Part shown: in pieces, positions 47,345-47,910 of the stretch
Numbering within the stretch: the first letter of the stretch is position 1
Layout: each line of letters begins with the position of its first letter
Assembly: GCA_016715105.1 (NCBI GenBank)
Contig: JADKBO010000041.1
Span: forward strand, 1-47,910
Reading direction: 5' to 3'
DNA: 47,910 bases
Source: Saprospiraceae bacterium
GTDB lineage: Bacteria; Bacteroidota; Bacteroidia; Chitinophagales; Saprospiraceae
Notes under the pieces: model-generated
Database searches by the model: none
What the model was told of the DNA's origin: nothing
Seen by the model: only the letters and a program-made list of their open reading frames with translations
Translations under genes and position numbers: made by a program

Positions 47345-47910
47345 TTATGAAATAGTTTTTTCCATATTTACCCCAACTTTCGAATTGAAATCATCCGATA
47401 ATCTCAATTCTACTTTCCAAATTTCTTTCACTTCGTGAATGGGTAATTCAGTGGGTTTATACTCTTCGTTATCAGAAAGTAAAACAATGGATTTATGACT
47501 TTTTATTTTATTAAGGATCCGCTTCAGAAAGATGTCCGTTTCTGTGACAATAACATACACTTTACCATCTTTGAGTAATTGCTCAAAGTAAATATCGAAA
47601 ACATGTGAACACACAACTTTATCACCAGCATTGAAAGTTGGTTTCATGCTGTCTCCTGCTATTTCAAAACATCTGAATGCTCCCTCTCTGAATTTTTGAT
47701 CAGGGAGTGAAAAGTAGGTCAATTGATTGAGAAAAGCTGGATCTTGAAACTGCTCACTGTATCCTGCATAGGCAAGTCTAGGTACAAACGCAATCTTTGC
47801 AGCCTCAAAAACTTGTGATTGATCCACAAATTTCTCCCCTTCTCCAGTCAATAAATACGAAGGATTTACGTGAAATAATTCAACAAATTTCTCCAATAAT
47901 TGAACCGTTA
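47345..47910 (-). CDS. XRE-family repressor with S24 peptidase domain, 5' end outside window
   Basis: The visible 188 codons run to the right edge in an open frame, so the start is outside the window. The first residues TVQLLEKFVELFHVNPSYLL and TGEGEKF are the last helix of a lambda-repressor-like HTH. The C-terminal part (about residues 60-170) is an S24/LexA-like domain: FRCFEIAGDSMKPTFNAGDK contains the catalytic Ser, and VYVIVTETDIFLKRILNK the catalytic Lys region. Such proteins repress phage or SOS-type genes and cleave themselves with RecA; many in Bacteroidota are non-phage regulators. No phage gene is near. Confidence 0.85.
   Translation of the reverse strand, partial: TVQLLEKFVELFHVNPSYLLTGEGEKFVDQSQVFEAAKIAFVPRLAYAGYSEQFQDPAFLNQLTYFSLPDQKFREGAFRCFEIAGDSMKPTFNAGDKVVCSHVFDIYFEQLLKDGKVYVIVTETDIFLKRILNKIKSHKSIVLLSDNEEYKPTELPIHEVKEIWKVELRLSDDFNSKVGVNMEKTIS

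Noticed and set aside
47345..47910. Prophage edge at the right end
   Set aside because: Only one S24-type regulator is visible and no phage gene, attachment site or integrase is present.

Overview
The window looks like a chromosome segment of a Bacteroidota bacterium, most likely a Saprospiria-type member. Support comes from the short 287-residue primary sigma factor, a type IX secretion C-terminal sorting domain on the secreted GH16 enzyme, promoter -7 boxes of the TAnnTTTG kind, an AT-rich composition, a fused CcsB-CcsA cytochrome c synthase, and a mevalonate-pathway decarboxylase. The genus-level guess is inference. No tRNA, rRNA, CRISPR array, transposase or phage structural gene was recognised.

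Layout. 1-2155: a broken PAS sensor gene at the left edge, a CBS-pair protein and a thioredoxin-like/UspA stress protein. 2267-7093: acyltransferase-like protein, a pyrophosphatase-like lipoprotein, FabI, an exonuclease/GIY-YIG nuclease and a thioredoxin-fold protein. 7254-12225: a secreted S9B dipeptidyl peptidase and a secreted GH16 glucanase, separated by a 0.7 kb non-coding block of tandem hairpin repeats. 12248-17014: lipoprotein, MvaD, membrane-anchored protein, RpoD and a photolyase. 17003-19689: a TPR/HisKA_2 kinase, a 47-residue peptide and a LuxR-type response regulator. 19826-28375: a seven-gene operon for a MacAB-TolC-like exporter (adaptor, TolC, ATPase, two permeases) ending in its own NtrC/NtrY-like pair. 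28542-30651: glutaredoxin-like lipoprotein and GH30 glycosidase.

The most striking region is 30952-43344. It encodes, all on the plus strand, a membrane protein with paired histidines (putative b-type cytochrome), an iron-sulfur/flavin oxidoreductase, a 23-haem c-type cytochrome, an OB-fold lipoprotein, a giant c-type cytochrome of about 1775 residues and about 70 CXXCH sites built mainly from eighteen 222-bp repeats, and an outer-membrane beta-barrel whose start lies one base after the giant gene. The gene set reads as a continuous path from quinone or NAD(P)H through the periplasm to the outer membrane, that is, a candidate extracellular electron-transfer or haem-wire system. The convergent next gene is CcsBA, which attaches haem to c-type cytochromes. 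An FNR/CRP-like palindrome lies upstream of the cluster and a perfect 28-bp palindrome lies before the giant gene.

Caution: many genes carry single-base frame breaks, most of them at homopolymers, and the 222-bp array contains visibly scrambled stretches. This is the pattern of residual long-read assembly error, so most frameshifted genes are annotated as single coding regions with the break positions given. The right edge cuts an XRE/S24-type repressor.
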